Shown in pieces: positions 10,300 to 21,210 of a stretch of DNA of 64,000 nucleotides. The stretch comes from Trichobilharzia regenti (taxonomy: Eukaryota; Platyhelminthes; Trematoda; Strigeidida; Schistosomatidae). The stretch spans positions 169,879,509 through 169,943,508 of the forward strand of contig OX235262.1 in NCBI GenBank assembly GCA_944472135.2. Reading direction: 5' to 3'. A program made the position numbers and the translations under genes. The first letter of the stretch is position 1. Each line of letters starts with the position of its first letter. Below the pieces are notes generated by a model, which searched no databases, was not told the DNA's origin, and saw nothing but the letters and a program-made list of their open reading frames with translations.

Positions 10300-10860
10300 C
10301 ACAAGAAGATATTGGTCATACCAGCCAATCAAGCAGTACAAATGAGTCTCTGTTTTTAGACAAATGTTGGCTGTCTGGATATAGTTTCACAGTTTTAACC
10401 TCACGAGAGATGTGTGCGTGTATTGTAGTGAACATTCCTCCGGCTAATCCAATGAAGGTCTTGCATATTGACCATAAGGATCGAAAGCCATGACTTGCAG
10501 CTGGACAATAATTTGTCTCAGGTTTCAGTTCACAACACACTGGACTGTAGGGCGTATACTGTGATACTTGCGTGTCCCGTGTGTGCATAGTCACGCACTT
10601 GACTACGCTGATAGAAAATACCCATCTTTCGATTGACATAATGGATTGTTGAGATATGTTAGTAACGTAAACATGTCACTGTCATTCTTCGGCTGCCCTC
10701 AATCTGCAGGTCTTCTGTGCAGAAGACTATAGGAGATTTGCTGAGCTTAGGTAGTCCGTTGATATACCAGAAAAATAGGAGGAGAGTGGAAATCCCTACC
10801 TTGCTGCACACCATTATACACCTTTTTTAAGGAAGAAATTTTGACTTAAGTCTTTAGTCT
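10300..10860 (-). mobile_element. C3 LINE reverse transcriptase remnant
   Basis: The minus strand encodes a decayed CR1/Jockey-type motif B to C stretch: YINGLPKLSKSPIVFCTEDL (about 10770-10715, where the active-site FADD reads CTED), then a GHASITVYALQSSVL block. Related pieces at 26430-26660 and 44130-44620 share the NGLPKL/NELPEL and TRSPM/TKSLM blocks. Stops and substituted catalytic residues show it is dead. Confidence 0.6.
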
Positions 10861-11739
10861 AAACCTCATACATGCAAGAAGTTCTTAAGTCCAGTTGAGT
10901 GTTCTGCTAGTGGTTCTTAGACATTCCACTGACATGAGTAATCTCGTCTGATGAAGACACGAGAGTTGATATACTAAGACTGGTATGGACTTCACTCAAA
11001 TAATAAGTGTTTGTGATTCCTAATTTTGATGATAATAAATGAGAATTGAGTCCAAACTGTATAATTTAGCCGTGAGTTTTTCTCCATTATCAGGTTTTCT
11101 TTACGTAGTTTAGTGTAGTTCTCGAAGATGATATCTACTTTTGGTTACAAAGAAAATAAATATTCGTGCAGAACAAGATCTATCGATTTTGTTTGACTGA
11201 TGTATATATGAAGTCGAATGAAAAGATAAAAATAATAATAATGATTTACTTTATTCCAAAGACAGTACTTGTGATACAGAATGGAATTTTCAGCATTAAT
11301 CACCACACCTTGCATCTAATTTCCTCAAATTATAAATAAAAATTAATCACACAGAAAATTTTCCACATTAACAATAGGGGTGGGTAATGTCAGAAACATG
11401 CAGCATATAAAATGGAAATAATTTCAATAATGATAACAGCTAAGGTGATAATAATAATAACAAAAGAAGTGAAAATTGCCGTGGGCTTGTTTCACACAGT
11501 ATTGTCGATATGGTATAGAAATCCTAGCGTGTTTACAATTATTGGATATAATGTTCTATTTACATGATATGGTGAGCGGAAAAAGATAAGTTGGTGTTTG
11601 CAATTATGAAAGTAAAACAAACAAAGAAGCAACAGGACCATAAATATAATAGAAATAATAAAAGTAAAACTTGAAGGTATATAAGGATGGATGGAGGAAA
11701 TTGTTTATTTACTAGATGAAAAAAGGTAATTCAAGTGTT

Positions 11740-11960
11740 GGCTTGTAGGGATTTGATTGGTTACAGGATATCATCACGAGCTGACATTAGTTAGAGAACC
11801 ATTGGAACACCTGCGAGTACTAGACAGCTGTTTCGTCCTATTTTGGGACTCTTCAGCAGTAGACACCCACCGGGACTCGAACCCAGGACCTTCGGGTGTG
11901 AGGACAAATACTCGCCGAAGACATTGGCTAGCGGTCGCGCTATGTCGTGAATTGGCACAA
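11740..11960 (-). repeat. SINE-3 with hammerhead ribozyme, minus copy
   Basis: On the minus strand a tRNA-like head with B box gggttcgagtccc (about 11872-11884) is followed directly by a hammerhead ribozyme fold and a body ending gtcagctcgtgatgatatcc. The architecture of tRNA-like promoter plus hammerhead matches what is known of schistosome Sm-alpha SINEs. It faces the plus-strand copy starting at about 11985, head to head. Confidence 0.75.
11818..11861 (-). ncRNA. Hammerhead ribozyme (type I)
   Basis: All core elements are present on the minus strand. CTGAAGA lies at 11850-11856 and fits CUGANGA. Stem II GTCC/GGAC (11846-11849 with 11835-11838) has a 7-base loop. GAAA lies at 11831-11834. 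A very short stem III follows (A-U, C-G around AGCT). The GTC cleavage triplet is at 11823-11825. Stem I pairs TACTG (11857-11861) with TAGTA (11818-11822). The tiny stem III is characteristic of retroelement hammerheads that may act better as dimers. Cleavage would leave the SINE RNA with a defined end just after GTC. Confidence 0.8.
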
Positions 11961-11984
11961 GTTAGAATTTATGGGCTGGCCATT

Positions 11985-12166
11985 TGATCGGGTCCCAGTG
12001 GCTTAATGGTATACGAGTTCGCCTTGTAACCAGAAGGTCCTGGGTCCGAACCCCGGCGGGTGCGTACTGCTGAAGAGTCCAGAACTAGAACGAAACATCT
12101 GTCCAGTACTCCCAGGTTTTCCAGTGATTCTCTAACTGATGTCAGCTCATGATGAAATCCTGAAAA
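11985..12166 (+). repeat. SINE-3 with hammerhead ribozyme, plus copy
   Basis: The tRNA-like head (cccagtggcttaatggtata, with a B-box-like ggtccgaacccc at 12044-12055) runs into the hammerhead at 12064. The body ends tcagctcatgatgaaatcc plus an A run. It is head to head with the minus copy, so the two form an imperfect palindrome of about 400 bases inside the C1 LINE. Confidence 0.75.
12064..12109 (+). ncRNA. Hammerhead ribozyme (type I), weakened stem II
   Basis: CTGAAGA is at 12070-12076, GAAA at 12092-12095 and GTC at 12101-12103. Stem I is a perfect 6-bp GTACTG/CAGTAC (12064-12069 with 12104-12109). Stem III is two pairs closing ATCT. Stem II has one mismatch (C79 opposite A89) in its four pairs, so activity is probably lower than for the copy at 11818. 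Confidence 0.75.
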
Positions 12167-12710
12167 AAGGTTAGTTAATTCTTGCAGTTTTCTGAAGTTA
12201 CTTCTTGTTCTACCTGAGGCGGAGATGCAAGGTGAAAGCTGAGGGTGAAGTGGATGCTGAAAGTCAGACAAAATCCCTCTAGTAAATTTATTGCACGAAG
12301 TCAAGTGCCTATCGACAACGATGTTAACTATGTGGTCCACTGTGATACCACTCACCCTACTGACCGTCTTCACCATTCTACGAATTGTGACATAGTCCTT
12401 TTTAAGGAAACCAGGAAAGAATAAGCAGGGGTGGACAATAAAGAAGAATAGGTGGGATGGAAGAGTTTATGAACTGTAAGAGGAGGAGGGGTTGATTTAT
12501 ACCCAAGTGTCTTAACTTCTTAATGTAAAATGTCAGGCGGAATATTTTACTGGAAATCATTAAGACATGGGAAGACCAGGAGAGATCAGAAGAGAGAATA
12601 AGTTCAAGATACTTAATTTCTGATTTAATTCCTATATCACTGTCGTCAATCTTACAACTGTCATGAGAATCGACAACTTCATTTAACTGTCTTTTACATC
12701 TTAAGCTGAA

Positions 12711-12924
12711 ATGGAATACACTGAGTAGTACTAATGTCTGTGAAAAGTTTGTACATTTCGGAATACATTTGATTAATTATAATTATCTATATCAGTAATT
12801 GACGCATCTCTGATAAAATCTGTGATACGAAGATATGTATTGGAAAATATTTAACACATGTAAGAATGCTTCTAACACAACCTGGATCTCGACGGTATAC
12901 CAAGTATTTGCTTCAAAAGTGTAC
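12711..12924. other. No recognisable feature
   Basis: Spacer between two C1 copies in opposite orientation; nothing recognised. Confidence 0.4.
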
Positions 12925-13895
12925 TGATATTTTTCGTTATCCTCTTACCCAAACGTTTAATGCATCATTTCACAGATATACGGTACCTGTCGCCTGGAAA
13001 GGAATATAAAGGTGGTACCTGTACCAAAATCATCTTCCGAACCAGATCCAAAGTCTGGACCAATCACCACCATGTCTGTATTTTTGAAAACCACGGAGAA
13101 ATTTCTCTGCAATGTTCCGAAACATTCATTGAAATATTTCAATGACCTAAAGCAGTTTGCTTACAAACGCAGTAGAAGCACATTAACTGCTGTTGTAGTA
13201 CTCTAGCACAATATTGCTTCAAATCTTGGGAAAGGTGCTAAGCTTGTTAGAGCCTCCTTTCTAGACTACACCGCTGCTTTTGACTCTATTACTAGAGCTT
13301 TTTCTAATAGGTGCGCTGATTTTAACAAACAGTGAATCCCGGGTCACAAGATGGCTGCCTTTTATTTTTGTGTAGAAAACTACATACTTCGCTGTTAACG
13401 GAAAATGGTGTGCCTCAAGGCGTTCTACTCTCTTCATTCCTGTTTTCTTTCTTTTTACATGACCTCACGTATCCTTTCAAAGCTAACTTCCTCAAATATA
13501 CCGATGATCTAGCCATCTCTGTCCCAATAGTTTCTGCATTGAATTGTTCTTGTACATGAAAAGATTCTTATCTGAAATCAACAGGTGGTTTCACTTAAAT
13601 GGTCTTAACCTGAATCCATCTAAATCTTGTATCGTTGATTTTAGTTTCAGATGCATACAGGACTTCAGTGGACTGATTCAGCTTGATGATTCCTGTAATA
13701 TTAATGGCACTGTGTGGGAGGGTGTAAATCGAATATCTCTCATCTCCGTATGTATCAGTTTCTCTTCAAGTCTCTTTTGGTCGCCTCATATCCTGTTGAT
13801 TTCTAAGAAAGTTTTTCTATTGACTGATTGCGTAAAGAAGTTGAAATTCTCTGGCACTAAAACTCAACCTCTCCTCTTACAATTTTCTCATTCAT
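12925..13895 (+). mobile_element. C1 LINE, RT fragment
   Basis: Plus-strand RT fragment in broken frames. PVPKSSSEPDPKSGPITTMS and FNDLKQFAYKRSRSTLTAVV (13012-13200) are followed by FLDYTAAFDSI (palm motif A, about 13258), GVPQGVLLSSFLFSFFLHDL (motif B, 13410-13470), KYTDDLAISVPI (catalytic YADD changed to YTDD, about 13495), and GLNLNPSKS. It ends abruptly where the tail of the next, minus-strand C1 copy begins. Confidence 0.8.
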
Positions 13896-13899
13896 AGTA

Positions 13900-16752
13900 G
13901 TAATAATTTGCTTTATTCCAGAAACAGTACTAGTGATACAGTGTGGAATTTTCAGCACATATCTACAATATTGCATCTAATTTTATCAAACAATTAAAAG
14001 AAGTATTTCAAAAACTAAATATAAAAAAACAAAAACAACAAAAAAGCACGAAATAGCAAAAAACATGCGAAAAAATACCAAGAAGTAGAACGGAAAACAA
14101 ACAACATAATAAATAATATCTCAGTATTGGGAAGTGGAAGCTATGATATGTTTATGAGCGGTGACAGTAAAGCGATAGTCATATAAGAAGTAATGAAATG
14201 ATATTAAGAATGTTTATCGCCAAGATGACCAGTCAGTTTGATTGAACAACACTAAACAATTATAAAATAAACATTTCAGGGTTTTTTATTGTCAGTTCTA
14301 ATGTGGTGTTTGTAGTGGTATTGTGAGTAATCATGCATAATACAAACATTTTAAGATGGTAATAATGGCATTCTCAACCAAGATTGTCAGTGAATGTTGT
14401 TGAACAAAAAACAACCAAAAAACTAATATTATATGAAGGTTAATGACAGGACAATTTCGTAATACTCATAGTGATAGTATAGTCGGAACCAGTAGATACA
14501 CATAAGAAGGAATAGAATAAAGAATAAAAAAGTAAGCCAATGTTAGTAATTTAGGTAGCTAAGTATGTTTAAGAAGGTTGTTCACTGTAGAATACAAATA
14601 AGAGAGAATAAGGGAGAAACAAAAGAGCCAAAATTATGTTATTAACAACAAAGCAAGTCATAGGTTTCGCGCTTAACATTGTCTCTGTCACTAAGAACAT
14701 GGGCCAAATATAGTATCGTTGAGTTCCTGTACTTGGCTGTACGAGCATATATTATTTTGTACTGATTTCTGGTTCCACCTGATGAGATGCAAGGAGAGAG
14801 TTGGGAAAAGGGGGGGCTGGGGGTAGGAGAGTATGGTTTTAGACCTTTTTTCGCATATATTCAGATGCCTTTCTACTAATGTAGTGACGAGCTGACTGAG
14901 TTTTACGCCACTAGTCCTACTGACTACCTTCAACATCCTTCTCAGGATGGTATAGTCCTTTTTCATTAGCTCAGGAAAGACTAACAGGGAGCAGTAAAGT
15001 AGAATAGGTAAGATACGAGAGCTGACAAATTGTAAAAGTAGAGGTGTGGAGATTCCAGATAGTCTAAGTTTCTTAATGTAGTAAGCTAGACGGAGCACTT
15101 TCTTGGAAATCGTTTGGATATAAGATGAGCAAGTAAGGTCGGAGGATAGACCTAGTTTGAGGTATTTTGCATTAGACTTTAGTTTTCATTTTAGTCCCCT
15201 CAATGCTACAGGCTTCATGAGTGCTTGCTAGTGTTTGTAGATCTCGTTTATGCCTAAAGGAGAAGTCAATAATAGAAAAGATTTGTAACTCAGGTGGATG
15301 ATTTGCAATTGATAGTGTTCTCTGAGCTCCTTGGTTTAATTGCGGAGCTTTCATCGTCTTTCTGGACGACATCTTCAGCGCAGTATTTAGGATAAAGTGA
15401 AATGATTTAAATTTCTTCATGAGTCTCCCGGTAACCATCTTTAGATATGTATTGACCGTTTTCTATTGATTGGAATTTTAAACTTTCTGATCATCTGATT
15501 TACTTTTTATTAGTTGGTATATTTCGTCTATATTAACGTGTTTGTTAATTTCACATTCGTTTGAGTACCAGGCTTCTAGGAATTCCCTGACTGCACTTTT
15601 GGTGTTTCCTCTGTCTACGATTTCAACATTTTCACAATCAAACTGACGTCCATAATTACATACATGCATTGATATGAAACAGGAATATATATGATGTATT
15701 TTCACGACTGATTTTTTGTAAATCAACTACCATTCCCGAAAATGGCCGCCAGGATACACAATTATATCATTCATGCACAGTTCAAATGTGTTCTTATACC
15801 TTTCTCCCCTTAATGAATTTGAATAAGGCAAGAACAACAGTTTTTACAGAATATAAAATATCAAATCATTTATTTCCTCGGTTTCTCACCAGATAATTTC
15901 ATTTTACACTAAAACATGTGCTGAAGATGTTGTCTAGAAGGATGAAGAAAGCTTGGCAACTAAATCAACCAGCTCAGAGAACACAAATAATGTCAAAATC
16001 TTAAACAGAGGAAACACTAAATGTGCCAGGGAATTCCTAGAAGCCTGGTACTCAGGTGAAAACGCAATTAATAAACACGTTAATATAGATGAAATATACC
16101 AATTAATAAAAAGTAAATCAGGTGATCAGAAAGTTTAAAATTCCAATCAATAGAAAACGGTCAATACATATCTAAAGATGGTTACCGGGAGACTCATGAA
16201 GAAATTTAAATCATTTCACTTTATCCTAAATACTGCGCTGAAGATGTCGTCCAGAAAGACGATGAAAGCTCCGCAATTAAACCAAGGAGCTCAGAGGAGA
16301 AGTCAATAGTCTGACATTTTGAAGGATTCAGCTTGAGGCCATTTAGTTTAGACCACTGACTGATGTCCAACAGGAAGCTATTTAATTTGAAACAGTCTGA
16401 CTGAGACTTAATGGGAAGCGAAACAGTCAGGTCATCTGCATATTTGACGGAGTTGATTTCGTCTGAAAGAGTTAAGTCGTGTAAGAAGAAGGAAAAGAGA
16501 AACGGAGAGAGTAGAGCACCCTGAGCAACTCCAGCTTCAGTAAGCAAAGGAGAGGAAGATACACCATTTTATACCGTGTACTGCATCCTATTAGAGAAGT
16601 AAGAGTGCAGCCAGTTGATAACCCAGGACTCAGTTTGTGTAAGGCTAAGCTTGTTTAACAAAAGGCCTCTAGGTACAGAGTCAAAAGCAGATGTATAATC
16701 AAGGAACGTACAACAGACATATTTGGCCCCTTTGTCTAGGGAGGATACAATG
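13900..16752 (-). mobile_element. C1 LINE split by a PLE insertion
   Basis: One minus-strand C1 copy in two parts, 16295-16752 (RT motifs A to C) and 13900-15271 (rest of RT, C-terminus, 3'UTR). The upper part is open at 16221-16547: AGVAQGALLSPFLFSFFLHD and SVKYADDLTVSLPI, with a proper YADD. The lower part includes RILPILLYCSLLVFPELMKK and LSQLVTTLVERHLNICEKRS (14691-15098). The 3' end near 13905 carries the family's cagtacta...ggaattttcagca end. The break is explained by the insertion at 15272-16294. Confidence 0.85.
15272..16294. mobile_element. Palindromic PLE insertion with 14-bp target duplication
   Basis: The insert lies between two copies of aggagaagtcaata (15258-15271 and 16295-16308), and the C1 LINE reads through if one copy and the insert are removed. 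It contains an inverted repeat: 15317-15610 is the reverse complement of about 16005-16296. Each arm encodes the same C-terminal peptide running outward (FLEAWYSNECEINKHVNIDE on the minus strand, FLEAWYSGENAINKHVNIDE on the plus strand), ending IYQLIKSKS-DQKV. This resembles the extreme C-terminus of PLE endonuclease ORFs. The layout is two 5'-truncated copies joined head to head. Confidence 0.75.
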
Positions 16753-16965
16753 GTGTGATGAAAGACAGTAGCCTATTCTCTTTTATTGTTCGTCCCACTC
16801 TTTCTTCCCTGGACTTCTCAAAAAAGACTATGTCATATCACATTAAAAACACTGAAGACCGTAAAAGAAAGGTTAGTAGTGTGCCTCTGATTCAACTGAT
16901 AGACATTATTGTCAATAGGCACTCCGATTCTTGCGAGCATTTGGCTAAAGTTAACTTCATCAAAC
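16753..16965 (+). mobile_element. C1 LINE fragment
   Basis: Plus-strand remnant encoding a degraded version of the post-RT block (VPLIQLIDIIVNRHSDSCEH; compare VPVDHIVNIVVDRHLTLCNK at 36045-36105). It runs straight into PLE sequence near 16966. Confidence 0.65.
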
Positions 16966-18300
16966 CATCGGTCATTTCGACATTTATAAAAGATACGTAG
17001 ACGACACTTTCGTCATCTGCGATAATAACGTAATTCTTGATGATGTCTTGTTTGCTTTCAGCAACTGTCATCCTTCTTTACAATTTACCATAGAAAAGGA
17101 ATCCGAACTTAGTATTTCGTTTCTTGATGTGTGATTTAGCTGACGTAATGACGGATCTCTCAAAAGATCTATCCACCGGAAACGTACATGGAACGGACAA
17201 CTAACTAATTTTTACAGTTGGGTGCCTATTTCCAGGAAAAGGAACTTAATTCATTCACTCTGCTTTAGGATAAGGAAAATTTGTAGTTCTGATTGCATTG
17301 ACTCAAAACTTGACTTCTTAAAAGCCGCACTCGCAGAAAACGGTTACCCTTACCGATTAATTGACAGCAACATGAAAGATAAGTAGTCTAAACTGGTCAC
17401 CGACTCAGTTCCAAAAAAAACCTTATTCATGAACTTGGAATTCAAAGGTGATCAAGCTTCAGATGTGCTCAAAAATCGTCTCTCTAAATCAGTCAGTAAG
17501 ACGTTCTTTGCAGCAAAATTGCATATGACGCTCACGAGCGTCAAACTGTTCTCTACCTCTGTAAAAGATAAGCTCCCCGTCTGGCCGCCTCCATGTGTAT
17601 CTACCAGTTCACCTGTTCTTGTGGAGCTAGGTACATTGGCCGTAGCCAGGAAACGCTCTCCACACGGATACGAGAACATATTTCAGCTTGGGTTTTACAA
17701 GGAAAAAGGAAGTGTGTGCGAATATCTACTCTGGAACACCTGCTCGACTTCTGTCACTCTGTCAACCCTGACCATGATTTCAAGATCATATATAGAATCC
17801 ATGCTAACTTGCCACGTTTTCTTCGTTACAGACTTGTAAAGACAGCTGAAGCCTTGGCAATTCATGACTTTAAGCCAGACCTTTGCGTACAACAGAAGTG
17901 TGTACAATCCTTACTTCTGCCTTGGCCGTAGAGGGATAGACATTTATTTATTTTGTTTATTTAATTATTTTATGTACTTTTCCCTTATTACTCCGATTAT
18001 TATTATTATTATTACTATTCTCACTCTGAATCTTTTCCACTTGACCCACTTGTCATTTTAAACCCAAAATTATTAATTTGTATATTTTTTATTTTTACAA
18101 TATTGAATTCTATCTTATCAAATTTCGCACCCTGTTATGTAACATTTTATATTCGTCTAATAATCTTATAATTATGTACCCCTTTCCAAAATCTATTCAC
18201 CTTATGTATTATTCTATATATGACATTAATTATTTTGCTGCTTGACATTTAACTATGATTATAATCACAAATATTTTAATGGCATTTCATACCACTATTA
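16966..18300 (+). mobile_element. Penelope-like element, RT end plus GIY-YIG
   Basis: The 5'-truncated start lies at the catalytic block (RYVDDTFVICDNN, about 16990-17030). The thumb-proximal block follows (LQFTIEKESELSISFLDV, then a stop), a linker to about 17560, and the endonuclease. The 3' flank is T-rich with (tta)n around 17998-18020 and 18297-18310. Stops at about 17131 and 17387 kill the ORF. Confidence 0.8.
17593..17931 (+). pseudogene. PLE GIY-YIG endonuclease module
   Basis: A 112-residue open stretch with the complete module. CIYQFTCSCGARYIGRSQET holds the GIY-YIG core with its Cys pair, TRIREHISAW carries the conserved Arg and His region, STLEHLLDFCHSVNPDHDFK follows, and the family C-terminus is LVKTAEALAIHDFKPDLCVQ. 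The nuclease nicks target DNA for PLE insertion. It looks the least damaged of the GIY-YIG copies in the window, but the RT upstream is frameshifted. Confidence 0.85.
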
Positions 18301-18776
18301 TTATTATTATTTCATGTGTTCGCACCTTTGACCTAATTCCCTCACCGGATATAATTTCTTTAAAAAACCATATATAAACGATTGTACAGGTTGATAATAA
18401 ATTAGTTGAAAAGAATCTCTTCGCTGAATATTGTGTTCTTAATGCTACAATGGGAATTATTAAATTATTAAAGTTATCTTGTTTGATACTTAACATCCTC
18501 TTTACTAGCTAGCACCTATTTCCTTGAATATCTTCGGGTAAAACCAGAAGCAACTTCGTAAGGGTTTACTCTTATACAACTAATTGTAGAAATTCTATCA
18601 TGCCACCATATTTAGCACAGGTTTGTGCGAAGATAGAGTCAGATGACAGAAAAGAAATTATAAACTTTTTAAATCAACTGAACTGCAAAGTATAAGCAAA
18701 GATTATCAGTATTATTACATGTATTGTCTGTGATAGTCTCTGCGTATAGTTCATTGTGTTTCCACCATCATTGCAG
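18301..18776. other. No recognisable feature
   Basis: PLE 3' flank and AT-rich sequence. A C/T-rich tract ending in cag at 18776 precedes the exon candidate. Confidence 0.4.
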
Positions 18777-18953
18777 GACAGATGTGCGCCTCACAGTCCT
18801 GTACGACGTTTCTTCACGAAAGTCAAGAAGATTTACTCGAATGATGCAACAAATAGAAGGTTAGGAGATCTGACAAATGTTCCGAGAGAGACAGAGCGAA
18901 TGAGCATCCAATTAATTGCACATGGAACAGTAATACGACTAAAAGAGCACTAA
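18777..18953 (+). CDS. Possible coding exon, unrecognised
   Basis: An acceptor-like gtttccaccatcattgcag ends at 18776 and opens 58 residues to a stop (RRFFTKVKKIYSNDATNRRL, then GDLTNVPRETERMSIQLIAH). The composition is protein-like and basic. No poly(A) signal is clear and a C1 LINE tail starts about 80 bases on. It could equally be part of an unrecognised mobile element. Confidence 0.25.
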   Translation, partial: DRCAPHSPVRRFFTKVKKIYSNDATNRRLGDLTNVPRETERMSIQLIAHGTVIRLKEH

Positions 18954-19034
18954 ACTCAAAGGACAGTCAGGGCAGGCTACAACCCTAGGAAATAATGATG
19001 TGACCAATACTATCACAAGGAGGTTCACTTCTGT

Positions 19035-20712
19035 CTGAATAATAATAATAACTTTTGCTTTATTCCAAAAACAGTACTAATGATACAACAAGGAATTTTC
19101 AGCATTCAGTACAATATTGCACCTAAATTACTCAAAAAAAATAAACATTACATAATAATAATGACAAAACGTTGTTATAGCAGCTGTGTAGCAAATTACA
19201 CTGTGCGATACGGAGAAAAATATGCATAAAGTATAAAATTATAGTAATAATAGTAATAAGAACTAAAATAAAATAGCAAAGTTATTAAACGATATAAAGG
19301 GTGACACCATAAAATTACAGAAAGATGACTGATGAAAGGGTGGATTCACTTTGCTAATTACATAGTAACTTGTAAGTTTCACGTCTAACAGAGTCTTCGT
19401 CACATAAAGTACGCGCTAAATAGGGTATTGTAGAATTTCCGTACTTAGTGGTTCGAGCATATAACTTCTTACATTGACTTCTCGTCCTACCTGATGAGAT
19501 ACAAGGGGACAGGTGTGAATAAAGGGGGTGCAGAGGGTCTGACAGTATAGCCTTCACCCATTTCGTACAGGAATTTATGTATCTCTCGACTATAGTATTG
19601 ACGAGCTCACGCAGTGGCAGACCACAAGCTCTACTCACAGCATTTAATACCCTTCGTAATATGATACAATCTTTTTTGAGAAGCCCAGGAAAGATTAATG
19701 GAGAGCAATAGAGTACAATAGGTAAAATACAGGAGTTTGAAAATTGCAAAACTAAAGGTTGGTTGATACCTGATTGTCTTAACTTTTTAATGTAGAAGGT
19801 AAGATGAAACATTTTCTTAGAGATTGATAAGATTTGGGATGACCATGAGAGGTCAGATGAAAGAACTAATCCAAGATATTTAATGCTTGATTTGGTTTCA
19901 ATTTCAGAGCCATCTATGCTACAGGCATCATGGAACGAACTAGTTCATGTAAGTCACGTCGATGCTTGAAAGTAAAGTTAACTGCCTGACATTTGGAAGG
20001 ATTTAACATCAGACCATTTGACTTAGACCATTTGCTGATGTTCAACAGAAAGCTATTAAGTTTGGAGCTGTCAGACTCGGAAGTGATAGGCAGTGATACA
20101 GTCAGATCATCCACATATTTGACAAAGTAAGTTTCATTTAAATGAGGCAGGTCTTGTAGGAAGAAAGAAAAAGAGAAGGAGAGAGGACAGCACCATGAGG
20201 AACATCGGCTTTTGCAAGCGAGGCAGAAGAAGATTTGCCATTATATACAGTATACTGCATTCTATCAGAAAAATAAGAATGCAACCAACTCTTTGCCCAG
20301 GATCCTGTTTGTGTCAACGATAGCTTATTTAATAAAAGGCCCCTAAGTACAGAGTCAAAAGCAGATGTGTAGTCTAGGAAAGCACCACGAACATATTTGG
20401 CACCTTTGTCTAAACAACAAGCAACATTATGATATAAGACGACCGAAGCATCCAAGGTACATCTATATGCTAATCGTTTAGGATCATTAAAAGGTTTCAA
20501 TAAAGGTTCAAGACGAAGTAAAAGTAATTTTTCCATCAATTTTAAAAAAAGGAGAAGTAATTGCAATAGGCCTAAATTTAATATCAGAACCAGAAGATGG
20601 TTTTAGTATGGGGATAATTTTAATGTTTTTCCATGCAAAAGGTAGAACGTTTCCGGAAAAGGAAGTATTAAAAATGTTAGTAAGAGGGTAACACAAAATA
20701 TGTAAACACTTT
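19035..20712 (-). mobile_element. C1 LINE, 5'-truncated
   Basis: A minus-strand copy very similar to 31719-33462. It starts in the RT fingers (IKIIPILKPSSGSDIKFRPI, about 20640), then FLDYTSAFDSVLRGLLLNKL (20380) and ADVPHGAVLSPSLF (20190). A one-base frameshift follows, then YVDDLTVSLPITSE (catalytic YVDD region, about 20115), and NGLMLNPSKCQAVNF. The C-terminal part at 19354-19812 includes FSNSCILPIVLYCSPLIFPG and GRTRSQCKKLYARTTKYGNS. Its 3' end has an (aat)n run at 19037-19050. Confidence 0.85.
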
Positions 20713-20851
20713 CTGCAGTTCTACTAGGAATAACTTGCACACGCATCTGTAGTTACCTTAATGTTATGTTTGAAGGAGAGGATGTCTAATACATTTGTAC
20801 CAAAGTGTATTTTTTAAATCGAAGTGTTCCTTTGAAGTCTGTAGAAAAACA

Positions 20852-21045
20852 ATCGACTTGTAAGTGGCACAAGGGTTAAGACTCTCACCGACCACGTCTA
20901 TGGTCCGGAGTTCGAGCCCCCGCCGACGTACACCTGATATCTATGGTCGGCCTGCAAAATTTGGGCTAACTATATCACATGCTGAAAATTCCATACTTGT
21001 ACCAAAAATACGGTGTGGAATCAAGCTATAATCAAAAAAATACTA
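20852..21045 (+). repeat. SINE-1, tRNA-derived
   Basis: Head with B-box-like ggagttcgagcccc (about 20907), body with tgatatctatggtcggcctg, and tail with tgctgaaaattccatacttg and ggtgtggaatcaagctataa. More diverged in the head than the 3818 copy. Confidence 0.8.
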
Positions 21046-21210
21046 CAAACAAATGAAAATCATCTCAATTTGAAGAGTTTATCTCATAAAAAAGACTAAA
21101 ACTACCAACATAGGAGTCGATTTAAATTCATTTCAAGGAAAGTTAAATTATTTTTCTCTTCACCCTTTTTTCATATTTCTGTTAATTATAATTACAATCT
21201 GTTTTCTGAG

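Larger units (their letters stand above)
11229..12710 (-). mobile_element. C1 LINE copy interrupted by two SINEs
   Basis: A minus-strand C1 copy of the same subfamily as the plus-strand copy at 35705-36810, sharing even the 3'UTR. The 3' end at 11229 carries the (aat)n and ttccaaag...cagtactt end shared by all C1 copies. The coding part (about 12370-12180) gives MVKTVSRVSGITVDHIVNIV and HPQLSPCISASGRTRSN. Relative to the 35.7 kb copy, about 90 bases are missing near 12176. Two SINE-3 copies are inserted between short repeats containing tgaaaaaaggt (about 11715 and 12164). Confidence 0.8.

Noticed and set aside
10948..10985. Hammerhead-like ctgatgaagacacgag
   Set aside because: No GAAA follows a possible stem II and no cleavage triplet is placed correctly.
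11757..12376. Short frames over the SINE-3 pair
   Set aside because: They read through tRNA-like heads and ribozymes; they are accidental frames, not proteins.
12957..13145. Overlapping small frames on both strands near 13 kb as a host gene
   Set aside because: The sequence is the finger region of a C1 LINE RT in a broken frame, continuous with motif A at about 13258.
19035..19055. (aat)n runs here and at 4938, 11229, 25680, 31719 and 36798 as independent microsatellites or CRISPR-like arrays
   Set aside because: Each sits exactly at a LINE 3' end and is the element's tail; there are no spacers or regular repeats.
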